Shown here: positions 1 through 6,283 of the stretch, piece by piece | Numbering within the stretch: position 1 is the stretch's first letter | How the letters are laid out: the number at the start of each line of letters is the position of its first letter | Assembly (NCBI GenBank): GCA_947176045.1 | Contig: CAMWPF010000046.1 | Span: 1-8,782, forward strand | Length of the DNA: 8,782 bases | Direction: 5' to 3' | Origin: an uncultured Treponema sp. | Lineage (GTDB): Bacteria > Spirochaetota > Spirochaetia > Treponematales > Treponemataceae | The notes under the pieces: model-generated | What the model was told of the DNA's origin: nothing | Database searches by the model: none | The model's input: only the letters and a program-made list of their open reading frames with translations | Program-made: the position numbers and the translations under genes

Positions 1-668
1 CGGAAATCAGCCGTATGCTCGAGCGCGTCGGCAAGGAAAGCACGTTCATCAACGGACTGCGCTACACCGACGGCGAGACGATGGAAATCGTCCAGATGGT
101 CCTCACCGGCAAGCTCAACAAGGACATCGTCGGAATGCTGTTGCAGGAAGGCGGGCGCGCCGTCGGATTGAGCGGCGTGGACTCCGGGCTGCTGCGCGCG
201 AAAAAGATTGAAAAGGACGGCGCGGATCTGGGCTACGTCGGCGAAGTAACCGCCGTCCACCCGGAAATCGTCGTGTCGCTGCTGGAGCAGGGCTTCATTC
301 CCGTCATCTCCACCGTCGCCCTCGGCGAAACCGGCGACAGCAGCCGCTACAACATCAACGCGGACACCGCCGCCGCAAAAATCGCCGTCGCCCTGAAGGC
401 GGAAAAATTCGTCCAGCTGACGAACGTTCCCGGCGTCCTCAAGGACATGGACGATCCGAAGTCGCTCATCACGCGGATTCCGATGCCGACCGTTCCGCAG
501 CTCGTCGAAAGCGGCACCATCGCCGGCGGCATGATTCCCAAAGTCGAATGCTGCATGATCGCGCTCAAAGGCGGCGTTCCGCGCACGCACATCATCGACG
601 GGCGCGTCCCCCACTCGCTTCTGATTGAAATGTTCAGCGACCGCGGCATCGGAACCATGATTTACTGA
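1..668 (+). CDS. argB: Acetylglutamate kinase (ArgB), 5'-truncated by the window edge
   Basis: ArgB phosphorylates N-acetyl-L-glutamate with ATP, the second step of ornithine/arginine synthesis, in the cytoplasm. The reading frame is open from base 3 (residues EISRMLER...) to a TGA at 666-668, so the ATG at base 15 is internal and the true start lies outside the window; about 70-80 residues are missing compared with the family. Family blocks are seen in order: GPEISRML-type substrate region (partly present), GGRAVGLSGVDSGLL, the stretch beginning NINADTAAAKIAVAL, the LTNVPGVLKD nucleotide-site segment, and the C-terminal block with AGGMIPKVECC and a GIGTMIY end. The C-terminus is complete. 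The usual SGKDGG motif reads SGVDSG here, a tolerated variant. The N-terminal helix linked to arginine feedback in some ArgB proteins cannot be judged. The next gene starts 4 bases after the stop. Confidence 0.96.
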   Translation, partial: EISRMLERVGKESTFINGLRYTDGETMEIVQMVLTGKLNKDIVGMLLQEGGRAVGLSGVDSGLLRAKKIEKDGADLGYVGEVTAVHPEIVVSLLEQGFIPVISTVALGETGDSSRYNINADTAAAKIAVALKAEKFVQLTNVPGVLKDMDDPKSLITRIPMPTVPQLVESGTIAGGMIPKVECCMIALKGGVPRTHIIDGRVPHSLLIEMFSDRGIGTMIY

Positions 669-672
669 CCGA

Positions 673-3600
673 ATGCACGGAAAGCGCCGCCTTCTTCCGC
701 TCCTTCTTGCCCTTCTCTGCCTGCCGTCGGAAATGCAGGCGAACGTATTCGGACGGCCGCGGATTGTGTCCGTCCTCAAGACGCAGTATTTCGACATCTG
801 CTTTCCAAAAAAAAGCGCGGACACCGCCGCCTTCCTTGCGGAGCATTGCGACCAGCTGTACGAACGGGCATGCTTCGAACTTGCCGCGGAGCAGAAGTTC
901 CGGATGCCCGTCGTCATCTCCCCGGACTCCGACGTCTTTTCCGTCGAATACAGCGCCTCGCCCTACAACCGCATCGTCATCTATGGCGGACTGCCGGACG
1001 CGGACAGCGCGTCCTCCCGCTCCATCCTGCTGGACAGCTTCTTCATGGAAGCCGCCCGCGCCGTCGCCTCCTCCATACGCAGCCCGTTCTGGCAGGTCGT
1101 CTCCCGGATTTTCGGCGCGGACTCGCTCCAGCCGGCAGCGCTCCTCAATATGCCCTATTCGTTTGTGGAAGGCGCCGTCCAGACCGCGTCCTCCGGCAGG
1201 GACGGAAGCCCCCGGTTCTTGAACGACGCCGCCGCCATGCAGCTCCTTTCCCAGGCGCGCGCGGACAACGCGTTCCCCCGCTGGATAGACGCCGCCGGCT
1301 CGCGCGACACTTATCCCGGAAAGCGGCTTGCGGCGGCGGCAGGAGCGGCGTTCGCATCCTATCTGCAGCAGCGCTGGGGCATGGAAGCCTACCTTTCCTT
1401 CTGGAAGGAATCGGGGAAGGTGCATTTCTTCAAGCTCACCGCCGGAATCTTCAAAAAAGTGTACGGACTGCCGATTGCCGAAGTCTGGAAGGACTTTGAG
1501 AATTCCATTCCGCTGTATGAATGCGAGGACGCCGGAACGGCGCTCTTCCCGAACGACGCGGAAAGCCGGTTCCGCTTTGTGAACGCGGGAAAGAACGGCA
1601 TCGTCTGGTACGACGAGTCGCTGCACGAAGTCGCACAGGGAACGTTCCAGCCGGACGGAAGCGTCAGGCGCAGGCGGCTGTTCACGGCGACGGACATCAC
1701 ATCGCTTTCCCTGTCTCCAGACGGGACAAAGCTCGCCGTCTCCTACCGCGCCGAAAAGATGAACCGCGCGCTTTTTGCGGACAGGACGAAAATCTACGAC
1801 ATCGAACGGCGCGCCTTCTTCAACGGCGCGTACAGCCTGCGCTGCGCCGCCCTCATGGAGCTTCCCGGCGGCGCAGCAGCCGTCGTCGGCGTCAAGAACA
1901 ACGGCGGGCGCGCCCAGCTCGCCGTCCACCGGCTTGAAAAGAATTCCGCGGCGCTCTGCACGTTCGACCTGCCCGGCGGCATGATTCCTGAAAGCATCGC
2001 GGCGGCGGGAACGGGAGCCTTCCTGTGCGCACTCCGCTACGGCTCGCAGAACTTCCTCGCCACAATGCGCGTGGCTGCCGCCGACGCAGGCAGCTCCGCC
2101 GCGGCGCCGGGCGGAACGCTGGCGGAACAAGCGGCTCCCATGGAAATCTCCGCCGCCAGCGTGTCGGAAATTCCCGTGCGCATCGCTGACTGCAAATTCT
2201 GCCTCCTGCCGGACAGCGGAGCCGAAGGCGGCGCGCAGCCGGCGGTCTGCTTTACGTTCATTCCGCTGGAACCGGGAAGGCCGTCCGCCGCAGGATACGC
2301 GGCGCTCGGCGCCGAAGGAATTCCTGCCAGGCTGTTCTTGCAGGACAGCTGCTGGAACGGCGGCGTCGCCGAAGGCGCGCTGTACGGCAGAACGCTGTAC
2401 TTCAGCGCCCGGCATACCAAGTCATTCCAGCTCCGCGCCATGCCGTTCCAGCAGGACGAGTTCCGTGAAGAAGCGGCGCTCCCCATCTCCGCAGAACTCC
2501 TCGCAGGAAGGCCGGCGGCGGAACCGGAAGGATCGGCGGACGGCGCGGAGCAGCCAGAACTGGAGGGCGCAACGCCGCCGCCGGCGGAATCCGCGGAACA
2601 GAACGGCTCCGCCGCAGACAGCAGCGCCCCGTCCTCCGTGCGGCGCGCGCGGTACAACCCGCTGCCGTATATGTTCCGCGGAACATGGCTTCCCATGATT
2701 CCCATCTCCTCGCTGTCGTTCGACGGCTACCAGCTCGCGCCGGGACTTGGACTTACCTACATTACGCAGATGGATCCGCTGGAAAACGTCACGGGCGCGC
2801 TTTCGTTCTGCACGGGATTCGCCGATCCCGCCGCCCACTATCAGAAAATCCAGGACAACTTCAACCTTTCGGCATACGTCAACACGTCCTTCTTTCCGGT
2901 GGACATTTTTGCCGGCGCAAGCTGGATGTTTGAAAAGAACGGAGAATACACGCTGCAAGTGCTGTGCGGCGCAAAATGGAACGCGCCGCTCGGAATGACC
3001 TGCCACAGGCTTTCGTTCGCCGCCCAGCAGCTCTGGCAGTGCACGACGGCGTACACGGACAATGAAAGCGGCGTGACGACGGAGCTGGACGGCTGGCCGT
3101 CCGTTCAGGACGCGTTCAACACGCTCAGCTACTCCCTCGGCGGAAGCTACAGCAGCTACCGCCGCTGCGGAATCAGCTCGTACGAGCAGCTCGGCTGGGA
3201 GGCGGGGCTCTCGCTCGTCGCCGTCTACGACTTCGAGAAGATGGACGCGCCGGACTTCCAAACCGCCGTCAGCAATCCGACCCAGCTGACAATCACCGCG
3301 AACATCGGCTTCAAGATTCCGCACCTCATTCCCGTGTCCGGCGTCGGCGACTGGGTGATATGCCTGCCGCTCACCGTCTATTCCAGCTGGAACGAAACGA
3401 ACGGCACCACCAGCGATTCGTTCGCCGAAGTGCTTCTGGCAGGATATGAAATCCAGCGCGGCATTCCCGGCGTGAACCTGTACTTCCAGCGGTGCGGCAT
3501 CAAATTCGGCTACGACCTGCGGCTGCAGTACGACGAGCAGGTGCTGCCGCCGTTCGACCTCCGCAATTTCGGGGAATTCTGGAACACGCTCGCATCTTCG

Positions 3601-3759
3601 GAAATCGACGACTACCTGTACTTTTCGCTGGAAGCCGAATTCTCTCCGGTTGTCGGAAAGGCCGCGGCGAACGCGTTCGCAACCTGCGGCGTCCAGTTCC
3701 AGTTCCACCTGCACGAGCAGAGGACGAAGGTCGCCGCAATCGTGAAGCTGAACCTTTGA
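673..3759 (+). CDS. Exported pseudopeptidase / TolB-like propeller / outer-membrane beta-barrel protein
   Basis: I do not recognise a named gene; the 1028-residue architecture suggests a surface or outer-membrane protein. Residues 1-24 form a signal peptide (HGKRR, then LLPLLLALLCLP, probable cut after MQA); no proper lipobox. Residues about 30-285 resemble peptidase-MA-type gluzincins, but where HExxH is expected the protein has MEAAR (125-129): the Glu is kept and both His are lost. The downstream FVEGA (E166 in the third-ligand position) and the GAAFASYL...W segments of that fold remain. Residues about 295-610 contain propeller-like repeats, clearest at LSLSPDGTKLAVS (345 on). An acidic Ala/Pro/Glu linker spans about 612-656. 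Residues 657-1028 are rich in alternating, aromatic strands and lack further helices, as in an outer-membrane barrel; the chain ends in ...KLNL rather than an aromatic. There is no clear ribosome site; the 4-base gap after argB suggests translational coupling. Barrel and pseudopeptidase assignments are inferences. Confidence 0.85.
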   Translation: MHGKRRLLPLLLALLCLPSEMQANVFGRPRIVSVLKTQYFDICFPKKSADTAAFLAEHCDQLYERACFELAAEQKFRMPVVISPDSDVFSVEYSASPYNRIVIYGGLPDADSASSRSILLDSFFMEAARAVASSIRSPFWQVVSRIFGADSLQPAALLNMPYSFVEGAVQTASSGRDGSPRFLNDAAAMQLLSQARADNAFPRWIDAAGSRDTYPGKRLAAAAGAAFASYLQQRWGMEAYLSFWKESGKVHFFKLTAGIFKKVYGLPIAEVWKDFENSIPLYECEDAGTALFPNDAESRFRFVNAGKNGIVWYDESLHEVAQGTFQPDGSVRRRRLFTATDITSLSLSPDGTKLAVSYRAEKMNRALFADRTKIYDIERRAFFNGAYSLRCAALMELPGGAAAVVGVKNNGGRAQLAVHRLEKNSAALCTFDLPGGMIPESIAAAGTGAFLCALRYGSQNFLATMRVAAADAGSSAAAPGGTLAEQAAPMEISAASVSEIPVRIADCKFCLLPDSGAEGGAQPAVCFTFIPLEPGRPSAAGYAALGAEGIPARLFLQDSCWNGGVAEGALYGRTLYFSARHTKSFQLRAMPFQQDEFREEAALPISAELLAGRPAAEPEGSADGAEQPELEGATPPPAESAEQNGSAADSSAPSSVRRARYNPLPYMFRGTWLPMIPISSLSFDGYQLAPGLGLTYITQMDPLENVTGALSFCTGFADPAAHYQKIQDNFNLSAYVNTSFFPVDIFAGASWMFEKNGEYTLQVLCGAKWNAPLGMTCHRLSFAAQQLWQCTTAYTDNESGVTTELDGWPSVQDAFNTLSYSLGGSYSSYRRCGISSYEQLGWEAGLSLVAVYDFEKMDAPDFQTAVSNPTQLTITANIGFKIPHLIPVSGVGDWVICLPLTVYSSWNETNGTTSDSFAEVLLAGYEIQRGIPGVNLYFQRCGIKFGYDLRLQYDEQVLPPFDLRNFGEFWNTLASSEIDDYLYFSLEAEFSPVVGKAAANAFATCGVQFQFHLHEQRTKVAAIVKLNL

Positions 3760-3766
3760 TTTTTTG

Positions 3767-3851
3767 AGGGGAGCGCCCTCTGCTTCGGAAGCGGACGTCC
3801 TCCCCTGCGCGCGGGCGGGATTATGGCTGCGCGGCGCTTATTGCCGCGCGG
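3767..3851. terminator. Two hairpins in the convergent gap, possible bidirectional terminator
   Basis: The gap between the two convergent stop codons (3759 and 3856) is filled by inverted repeats. A long imperfect hairpin has outer arms AGGGGAG (3767-3773) and CTCCCCT (3800-3806) and inner arms TCTGCTT (3779-3785) and AAGCGGA (3789-3795). A second, GC-rich hairpin has arms GCGCGGC (3829-3835) and GCCGCGC (3843-3849), extendable by two more pairs. Neither is followed by a T-run on either strand, and the T6 at 3760-3765 lies on the wrong side for both genes, so classical intrinsic termination is uncertain. Placement between convergent genes is the main argument. Confidence 0.35.
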
Positions 3852-3855
3852 GGAA

Positions 3856-4797
3856 TTATTCTGCTCCTTCCATCTTTTCTGTCAGATGGAGCTCATTTGG
3901 TTCAAACGCAATCGATACGTCAAATACCTTGTCCTTATACGTGGACAAAAGGTTGAGCTGCGAGTCGTTTCCGTCGTCGATCAATTCGTATGTCGCGATG
4001 AACGTGTCGCTTTCATTCTCTATATTTACAAAGGTGATTTCTCCGCTTGACGACGCGGAAAACTTCTCTGCAAAAAACGTTGAATCGGCAACATCGGTAA
4101 CAAGACGGATCCATCCAAAGCCTGAAAGGCAGATGTGCGCCGAACGAACTATGCTTGTTCTGTCATCGTCATAAAAATAGAAGCCGGAGGCGCTCCTTTC
4201 AAACTGCTGTTCCAAGTCCAGCGTCCCCGCTTCCTCATTATACGTGTATTTGAACAGCTGCATCAATGAAAACTGAAGTCTAACAAAATATTGATCAAAT
4301 TTTCCCTCCGTATCCCAATAATCATTTAAATACTCTTGTACCCCCTCAAGACGTTCTCTATATTCATCCTTATCAATGCGGTCGTTTTCAAGCTGCTCCT
4401 CATAATATGCCTTTGCAGCCGCGAGAAAGCTGACCTTATCGGTGTACAGCCTCATGATCTCATCGTACGAGCAAAGCTTGCCCCAGCAGTCCATTTTTTC
4501 AAGCGCCCACGACAATTCCTCCTTGTCTACATCCACAGAACATTTGTATTGATATACTGCGTCCCACTTATCGGCATCATACTTGTAATCCGTCACCGTC
4601 CTGCCGTCTTCCGAGAAGACGTATTTTCTATATCCGCCCTCCCAAAACGTCCTTCCTTTGAACGGATTTTCGCCGACGCTTTCCGGGAGGCTCACGGACG
4701 GAGCGCCGGGAATTCCGTCGTCATTTGTTCCATCAGAACAGCCCATGCACAAACTGGCGGCAGCCAGCGCCGCGGCAATCATCCTAACTCTTTTCAT
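3856..4797 (-). CDS. Putative treponeme-type lipoprotein under a poly-G promoter
   Basis: Function unknown. The start at 4797 is fixed by an AGGAG ribosome site (4807-4803) 5 bases upstream and by the signal peptide that begins there: KRVR, a hydrophobic IAAALAAASL core and a lipobox-like CMGC with Cys20 as the lipidated residue. The mature protein (about 294 residues) begins with a flexible acidic SDGTNDDG segment, then NPFKGRTFW (45-53) followed by a YVFSEDGRTVT strand-turn-strand, a pattern I associate with treponemal lipoproteins. Residues about 117-160 form a charged helix. The rest looks beta-rich with many acidic residues (FYFYDDDRTS near 206, the segment after 255). Four further Cys (86, 104, 109, 223) could pair. 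The gene is visibly less GC-rich and uses more A/T-ending codons than argB or argD, which may mean acquisition from elsewhere. It faces the barrel gene and diverges from argD. Reality of the gene is well supported; its role is not. Confidence 0.85.
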   Translation of the reverse strand: MKRVRMIAAALAAASLCMGCSDGTNDDGIPGAPSVSLPESVGENPFKGRTFWEGGYRKYVFSEDGRTVTDYKYDADKWDAVYQYKCSVDVDKEELSWALEKMDCWGKLCSYDEIMRLYTDKVSFLAAAKAYYEEQLENDRIDKDEYRERLEGVQEYLNDYWDTEGKFDQYFVRLQFSLMQLFKYTYNEEAGTLDLEQQFERSASGFYFYDDDRTSIVRSAHICLSGFGWIRLVTDVADSTFFAEKFSASSSGEITFVNIENESDTFIATYELIDDGNDSQLNLLSTYKDKVFDVSIAFEPNELHLTEKMEGAE

Positions 4798-4802
4798 AAA
4801 AA

Positions 4803-4807
4803 CTCCT
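4803..4807 (-). promoter_or_regulatory. Ribosome binding site of the lipoprotein gene
   Basis: The minus strand reads AGGAG followed by five T and then the ATG at 4797. This decides against the longer reading of the same frame, which would run upstream to 5100 and would bury the signal peptide inside the protein. Confidence 0.8.
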
Positions 4808-4811
4808 GCAA

Positions 4812-4837
4812 GCCGGGAGAAGCGCGTTCCGCCCGGC
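4812..4837 (-). promoter_or_regulatory. Leader hairpin just upstream of the lipoprotein ribosome site
   Basis: In the minus-strand leader, arms GCCGGG (4837-4832) and CCCGGC (4817-4812) can pair around a 14-base loop that can itself pair GAA with TTC. It ends 4 bases before the AGGAG site and leaves it single-stranded. It could stabilise the message or present the ribosome site; nothing in the sequence shows a ligand. Confidence 0.3.
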
Positions 4838-4877
4838 ATGGCGCCGTTCCGCAGCGCGCGGAAACGGCAGTGGTATG

Positions 4878-4898
4878 CAAGTCCGCCAGGCGGACTTG
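4878..4898. repeat. Perfect 21-base palindrome in the lipoprotein leader
   Basis: Arms CAAGTCCGCC (4878-4887) and GGCGGACTTG (4889-4898) are exact inverted repeats around a single central base. As DNA this resembles a dimeric repressor operator about 70-90 bases downstream of the predicted transcription start; as RNA it forms a 9-pair hairpin with a 3-base loop. No T-run follows on either strand, so it is not an intrinsic terminator. Confidence 0.55.
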
Positions 4899-4972
4899 GG
4901 TGCGGCGGCGCGGCCAGGCGGCCGGCGCACATTTTTCGTCCGCCTTCCTTCCGGGAAAGCAGATGGAAAAAT

Positions 4973-5003
4973 AGTGTACCCCCCCCCCGACAACTTTTGT
5001 CAA
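4973..5003 (-). promoter_or_regulatory. Predicted phase-variable promoter of the lipoprotein gene (poly-G in the spacer)
   Basis: On the minus strand a consensus -35, TTGACA (5003-4998), is followed by a 19-base spacer and a -10-like TACACT (4978-4973, four of six consensus bases). The spacer contains ten consecutive G (4988-4979). The predicted start of transcription is near 4966, leaving a leader of about 170 bases. Loss of two G would bring the spacer to the optimal 17. The same layout, a homopolymer inside the -35/-10 spacer, controls porA and opc in Neisseria, and poly-G tracts upstream of T. pallidum tpr genes alter their transcription. The elements are seen directly; their activity is inferred. 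Confidence 0.65.
4979..4988. repeat. Homopolymer tract of ten C (ten G on the minus strand)
   Basis: A run of ten identical bases is a site of slipped-strand mispairing and is the longest homopolymer in the window. It lies 83 bases before the argD start and 181 bases before the lipoprotein start. Its length in this sequence may also be affected by sequencing error or by mixture in the population. Confidence 0.95.
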
Positions 5004-5055
5004 GTGCTTTCCAGAAAAATCGTCCGGCAGGGATATTCCAAAACAGGGGGAACTC

Positions 5056-5064
5056 TGCTAAAAT
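5056..5064 (+). promoter_or_regulatory. Extended -10 promoter element of argD
   Basis: TGCTAAAAT matches the extended -10 pattern TGnTATAAT at all but one position. No good -35 lies 16-18 bases upstream (TTCCAA is the closest), which is usual for extended -10 promoters. Transcription would begin about 7 bases after the hexamer, at or next to the argD ATG (5072). Confidence 0.5.
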
Positions 5065-5071
5065 CATCCGT

Positions 5072-6247
5072 ATGGAACAAGGCAGAAAAATCGTAAACAA
5101 CTACGGCAGCTTCGACGTTGTGTTCGTCAAAGGAAGGAACGCGACGCTGACCGCCGCAGACGGACGGACATACATCGACTTTATTTCGGGAATCGGGGTG
5201 AACTGCCTCGGCCATGGACACCGCGCGCTCGTCCGCGCGGTCAGGCGGCAGGCGGCGCGGCAGATGCACATTTCGAACTACTACCTTTCCGACGAAGGGC
5301 TGGCATTCGCGGACGAGCTGCTTGCGGCGGCGGGATTTTCCGGCGGCTATTTCGGAAATTCCGGCGCGGAGGCGAACGAGGCGGCGATCAAGCTCGCGCG
5401 CAAATACGGCTGGGAGCACGGCGGCGGGCGGCGGCGGACAATCGTAACGCTGGAGCATTCGTTCCACGGAAGGACGCTTGCGACGCTCGCGGCGACCGGG
5501 CAGGAGAAATTCCATCCGCCGTACTTCGCGCCGTACCCGGAAGGCTTCAAGACCATCCGCGCGGGCGACTTTTCCGCGCTGGAGGCGGCGTTCGACGATA
5601 CGGCCGCGGCGCTCTTCATCGAATGCATCCAAGGCGAGGGCGGCGTCAACCTGCTCGACAAGAAATGGGCGCAGGCGGCGGCGGCGGCGGCGCGCAAGGC
5701 GGGCGCGCTCGTGATGGCGGACGAAGTGCAGACCGGCATCGGACGGACGGGCGCGCTGCTTGCAAGCGAAGCGCTCGGCATCGAGCCTGACGTCGTAACG
5801 CTCGCCAAAGGAATCGCCGGCGGCATTCCGATGGGGGCGTGCCTGTTCCGCGGCGCGGCCGACGGCGTGTTCAAGGCGGGCGACCACCAGTCCACGTTCG
5901 CAGGAAATCCGCTCGCCTGCGCCGCCGGACGCGCCGTCCTCAAGACGCTTTGCGCGCCGGGCTTCATGGAGCGCGTCAGCAGGGCGGGCGAATTCATCCG
6001 CTCGGAAATCCGCGGCTGGAATTCGCCGCTCGTGCAGGATGTGCGCGGCGCGGGGCTGATGATCGGCGTGCAGATCCGCGGCGGCGTCAAGCCGTTCGAC
6101 ATCGAAGCGCGCTGCATGGACGAGGGGCTGTGCGTATCCACCGCGGGAAGCGACGTCGTGCGGTTCCTGCCGCCGCTCACCATCAGCGACAAGGAAATCG
6201 GCGCGGGACTCGCCCTGTTCCGCCGGGTATTGCGTTCGCTTCAATAG
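5072..6247 (+). CDS. argD: Acetylornithine aminotransferase (ArgD), class III PLP enzyme
   Basis: ArgD moves an amino group between glutamate and N-acetylglutamate semialdehyde to give N-acetylornithine, the fourth step of arginine synthesis, in the cytoplasm. The 391-residue length fits the family. Visible motifs: NSGAEANEAAIKLARKYG, the PLP-phosphate loop (S97-G98-A99-E100); ADEVQTGIGRTG with D217, which contacts the PLP ring nitrogen; LAKGIAGGIPMGA with Schiff-base lysine K246; and STFAGNPLACAAG with T275, which reaches the partner subunit's phosphate. The start at 5072 gives the usual short N-terminus before VNNYGSFDVVFVKG. It has no Shine-Dalgarno in range (the nearest purine run, AGGGGG, is about 21 bases away) and the predicted promoter abuts it. 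The frame is open further upstream to 4658 but that stretch overlaps the lipoprotein gene and has no family similarity. Related ornithine or succinylornithine aminotransferases are possible, but argB nearby favours ArgD. Confidence 0.93.
   Translation: MEQGRKIVNNYGSFDVVFVKGRNATLTAADGRTYIDFISGIGVNCLGHGHRALVRAVRRQAARQMHISNYYLSDEGLAFADELLAAAGFSGGYFGNSGAEANEAAIKLARKYGWEHGGGRRRTIVTLEHSFHGRTLATLAATGQEKFHPPYFAPYPEGFKTIRAGDFSALEAAFDDTAAALFIECIQGEGGVNLLDKKWAQAAAAAARKAGALVMADEVQTGIGRTGALLASEALGIEPDVVTLAKGIAGGIPMGACLFRGAADGVFKAGDHQSTFAGNPLACAAGRAVLKTLCAPGFMERVSRAGEFIRSEIRGWNSPLVQDVRGAGLMIGVQIRGGVKPFDIEARCMDEGLCVSTAGSDVVRFLPPLTISDKEIGAGLALFRRVLRSLQ
5675..5692 (+). repeat. GCG trinucleotide repeat (six copies) in argD
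   Basis: Six tandem GCG codons encode Ala202-Ala207 in a helix of ArgD. Length changes of whole units would keep the frame, so this is probably codon bias rather than a switch. Confidence 0.7.
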
Positions 6248-6267
6248 GAACTGAAATCAACAGCATC

Positions 6268-6273
6268 AGGAGG
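6268..6273 (+). promoter_or_regulatory. Shine-Dalgarno AGGAGG of ppaC, decides the start
   Basis: A full AGGAGG lies 1 base from the ATG at 6275 and 10 bases from the in-frame ATG at 6284. Only the second is within a workable distance, so translation most likely starts at 6284. Confidence 0.75.
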
Positions 6274-6283
6274 AATGGAAAAG

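Noticed and set aside
634..2415. Long minus-strand open frame of 593 codons antisense to the barrel gene
   Set aside because: It is Arg/Gly/Ala-rich without motifs or a signal, and arises because the GC-rich sense codons rarely create stops on the other strand.
2422..3714. Minus-strand open frame of 430 codons
   Set aside because: Antisense shadow of the barrel region, with no recognisable domain.
4878..4898. Palindrome read as an intrinsic terminator
   Set aside because: No T-run follows on either strand and it lies in the leader of a gene.
4995..5025. TTGTCA (4997-5002) as a -35 for argD
   Set aside because: No acceptable -10 lies 15-19 bases downstream; the extended -10 at 5056-5064 explains the promoter better.
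4658..5071. Upstream extension of the argD frame
   Set aside because: It runs antisense through the lipoprotein signal peptide and across the poly-C tract, and shows no family similarity.
5056..5090. Arginine-repressor (ARG box) operator near argD
   Set aside because: No pair of boxes with the expected TGAAT...ATTCA symmetry is visible in the divergent region.
4798..5100. Upstream extension of the lipoprotein frame to 5100
   Set aside because: It would start beyond the predicted promoter, enter argD and bury a clear signal peptide; the AGGAG site supports 4797.
5000..6244. Minus-strand open frame of 414 codons across argD
   Set aside because: argD has all its catalytic motifs on the plus strand; the antisense product is low in complexity and Arg-rich.
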